Source: Betaproteobacteria bacterium
Lineage (GTDB): Bacteria > Pseudomonadota > Gammaproteobacteria > Burkholderiales > SG8-41
DNA: 14,618 nt
Reading direction: 5' to 3'
Assembly: GCA_023266245.1 (NCBI GenBank)
Contig: JAHFRO010000054.1
Span: forward strand, 1-14,618
Shown here in pieces: positions 14,573 to 14,618 of the stretch; the stretch's first letter is position 1, and each line of letters opens with the position of its first letter. Under the pieces are notes generated by a model. The model worked only from the letters and a program-made list of their open reading frames with translations. It did no database searches and was not told where the DNA came from. The position numbers were made by a program, and so were the translations under genes.

Positions 14573-14618
14573 TTAGGGCGCGCGCCCTTCGCGCGTCAGC
14601 ACGAAGCACACCGTGCCC
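14573..14618 (-). CDS. Possible 3' end of a convergent gene, cut by the window edge
   Basis: On the minus strand the frame from 14617 reads GTVCFVLTREGRAP and ends at TAA (14575-14573). The residues are plausible protein sequence and the gene would converge on the pilus operon. Only fourteen codons are visible; no family can be assigned, and chance is possible. Confidence 0.3.
   Translation of the reverse strand, partial: GTVCFVLTREGRAP
14575..14588. terminator. GC-rich palindrome between convergent genes (possible weak terminator)
   Basis: Bases agggcgcgcgccct form a perfect 14-base palindrome just after the pilin stop (14564-14566). No T-run follows on the plus strand, so intrinsic termination is uncertain. 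If the minus-strand reading frame here is real, the palindrome lies within its last codons. Confidence 0.25.

Overview
The window is a GC-rich stretch whose dominant content is one long plus-strand gene cluster for a type IV pilus machine of the MSHA (mannose-sensitive haemagglutinin) type. GC-rich coding with many -CGC- and -GGC- codons, a MSHA-like gene set and a sigma-54 activator together suggest a betaproteobacterium (Burkholderiales, Nitrosomonadales or Rhodocyclales). This is an inference; there is no rRNA or other marker gene here to settle it.

Layout. Positions 1-50 hold the likely 3' end of an upstream gene. Positions 51-607 carry no convincing gene; 124-536 is a 413-bp element bounded by long imperfect inverted repeats and packed with smaller hairpins (MITE-like or structured RNA). 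At 608-2068 lies a response regulator / sigma-54 activator with receiver, AAA+ and Fis-type HTH domains. The pilus operon follows: MshM-like ATPase with a SPOR-like C-terminus (2110-3645), MshL-like secretin lipoprotein (3685-5568), MshN-like TPR protein (5565-6746), MshE-like assembly ATPase with a c-di-GMP-type N-terminus (6775-8484), MshG-like platform protein (8585-9793), MshI-like PilM/PilN-type protein (9794-11368), MshJ-like PilO-type protein (11365-11973), MshK-like periplasmic protein (11970-12587), a 417-residue pilin-like protein (12595-13848) and a 257-residue class IV prepilin (13793-14566). A convergent minus-strand gene probably ends at 14573.

How they work together. Spacing is mostly overlapping or nearly so (ATGA overlaps at 5565, 11365 and 11970, TAAATG at 9791), so this reads as one translationally coupled operon. 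The exception is a 100-bp AT-rich gap between mshE and mshG filled by an inverted repeat that also contains a heptamer tandem repeat. MshE would power pilus extension through MshG; the MshI/J/K-like proteins would form the inner-membrane and periplasmic alignment complex; MshL with MshM and MshN would form and place the outer-membrane pore; the two pilin-like proteins would be minor pilins or tip/adhesin subunits. The regulator in front is a candidate controller. No typical short major pilin, prepilin peptidase or retraction ATPase is present in the window.

The most interesting signals are the 413-bp inverted-repeat element, the intra-operon repeat at 8484-8573, and a pilin module (LPCxD ... 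LPW ... AVAVI) that occurs in both pilin-like proteins and seems duplicated inside the larger one.
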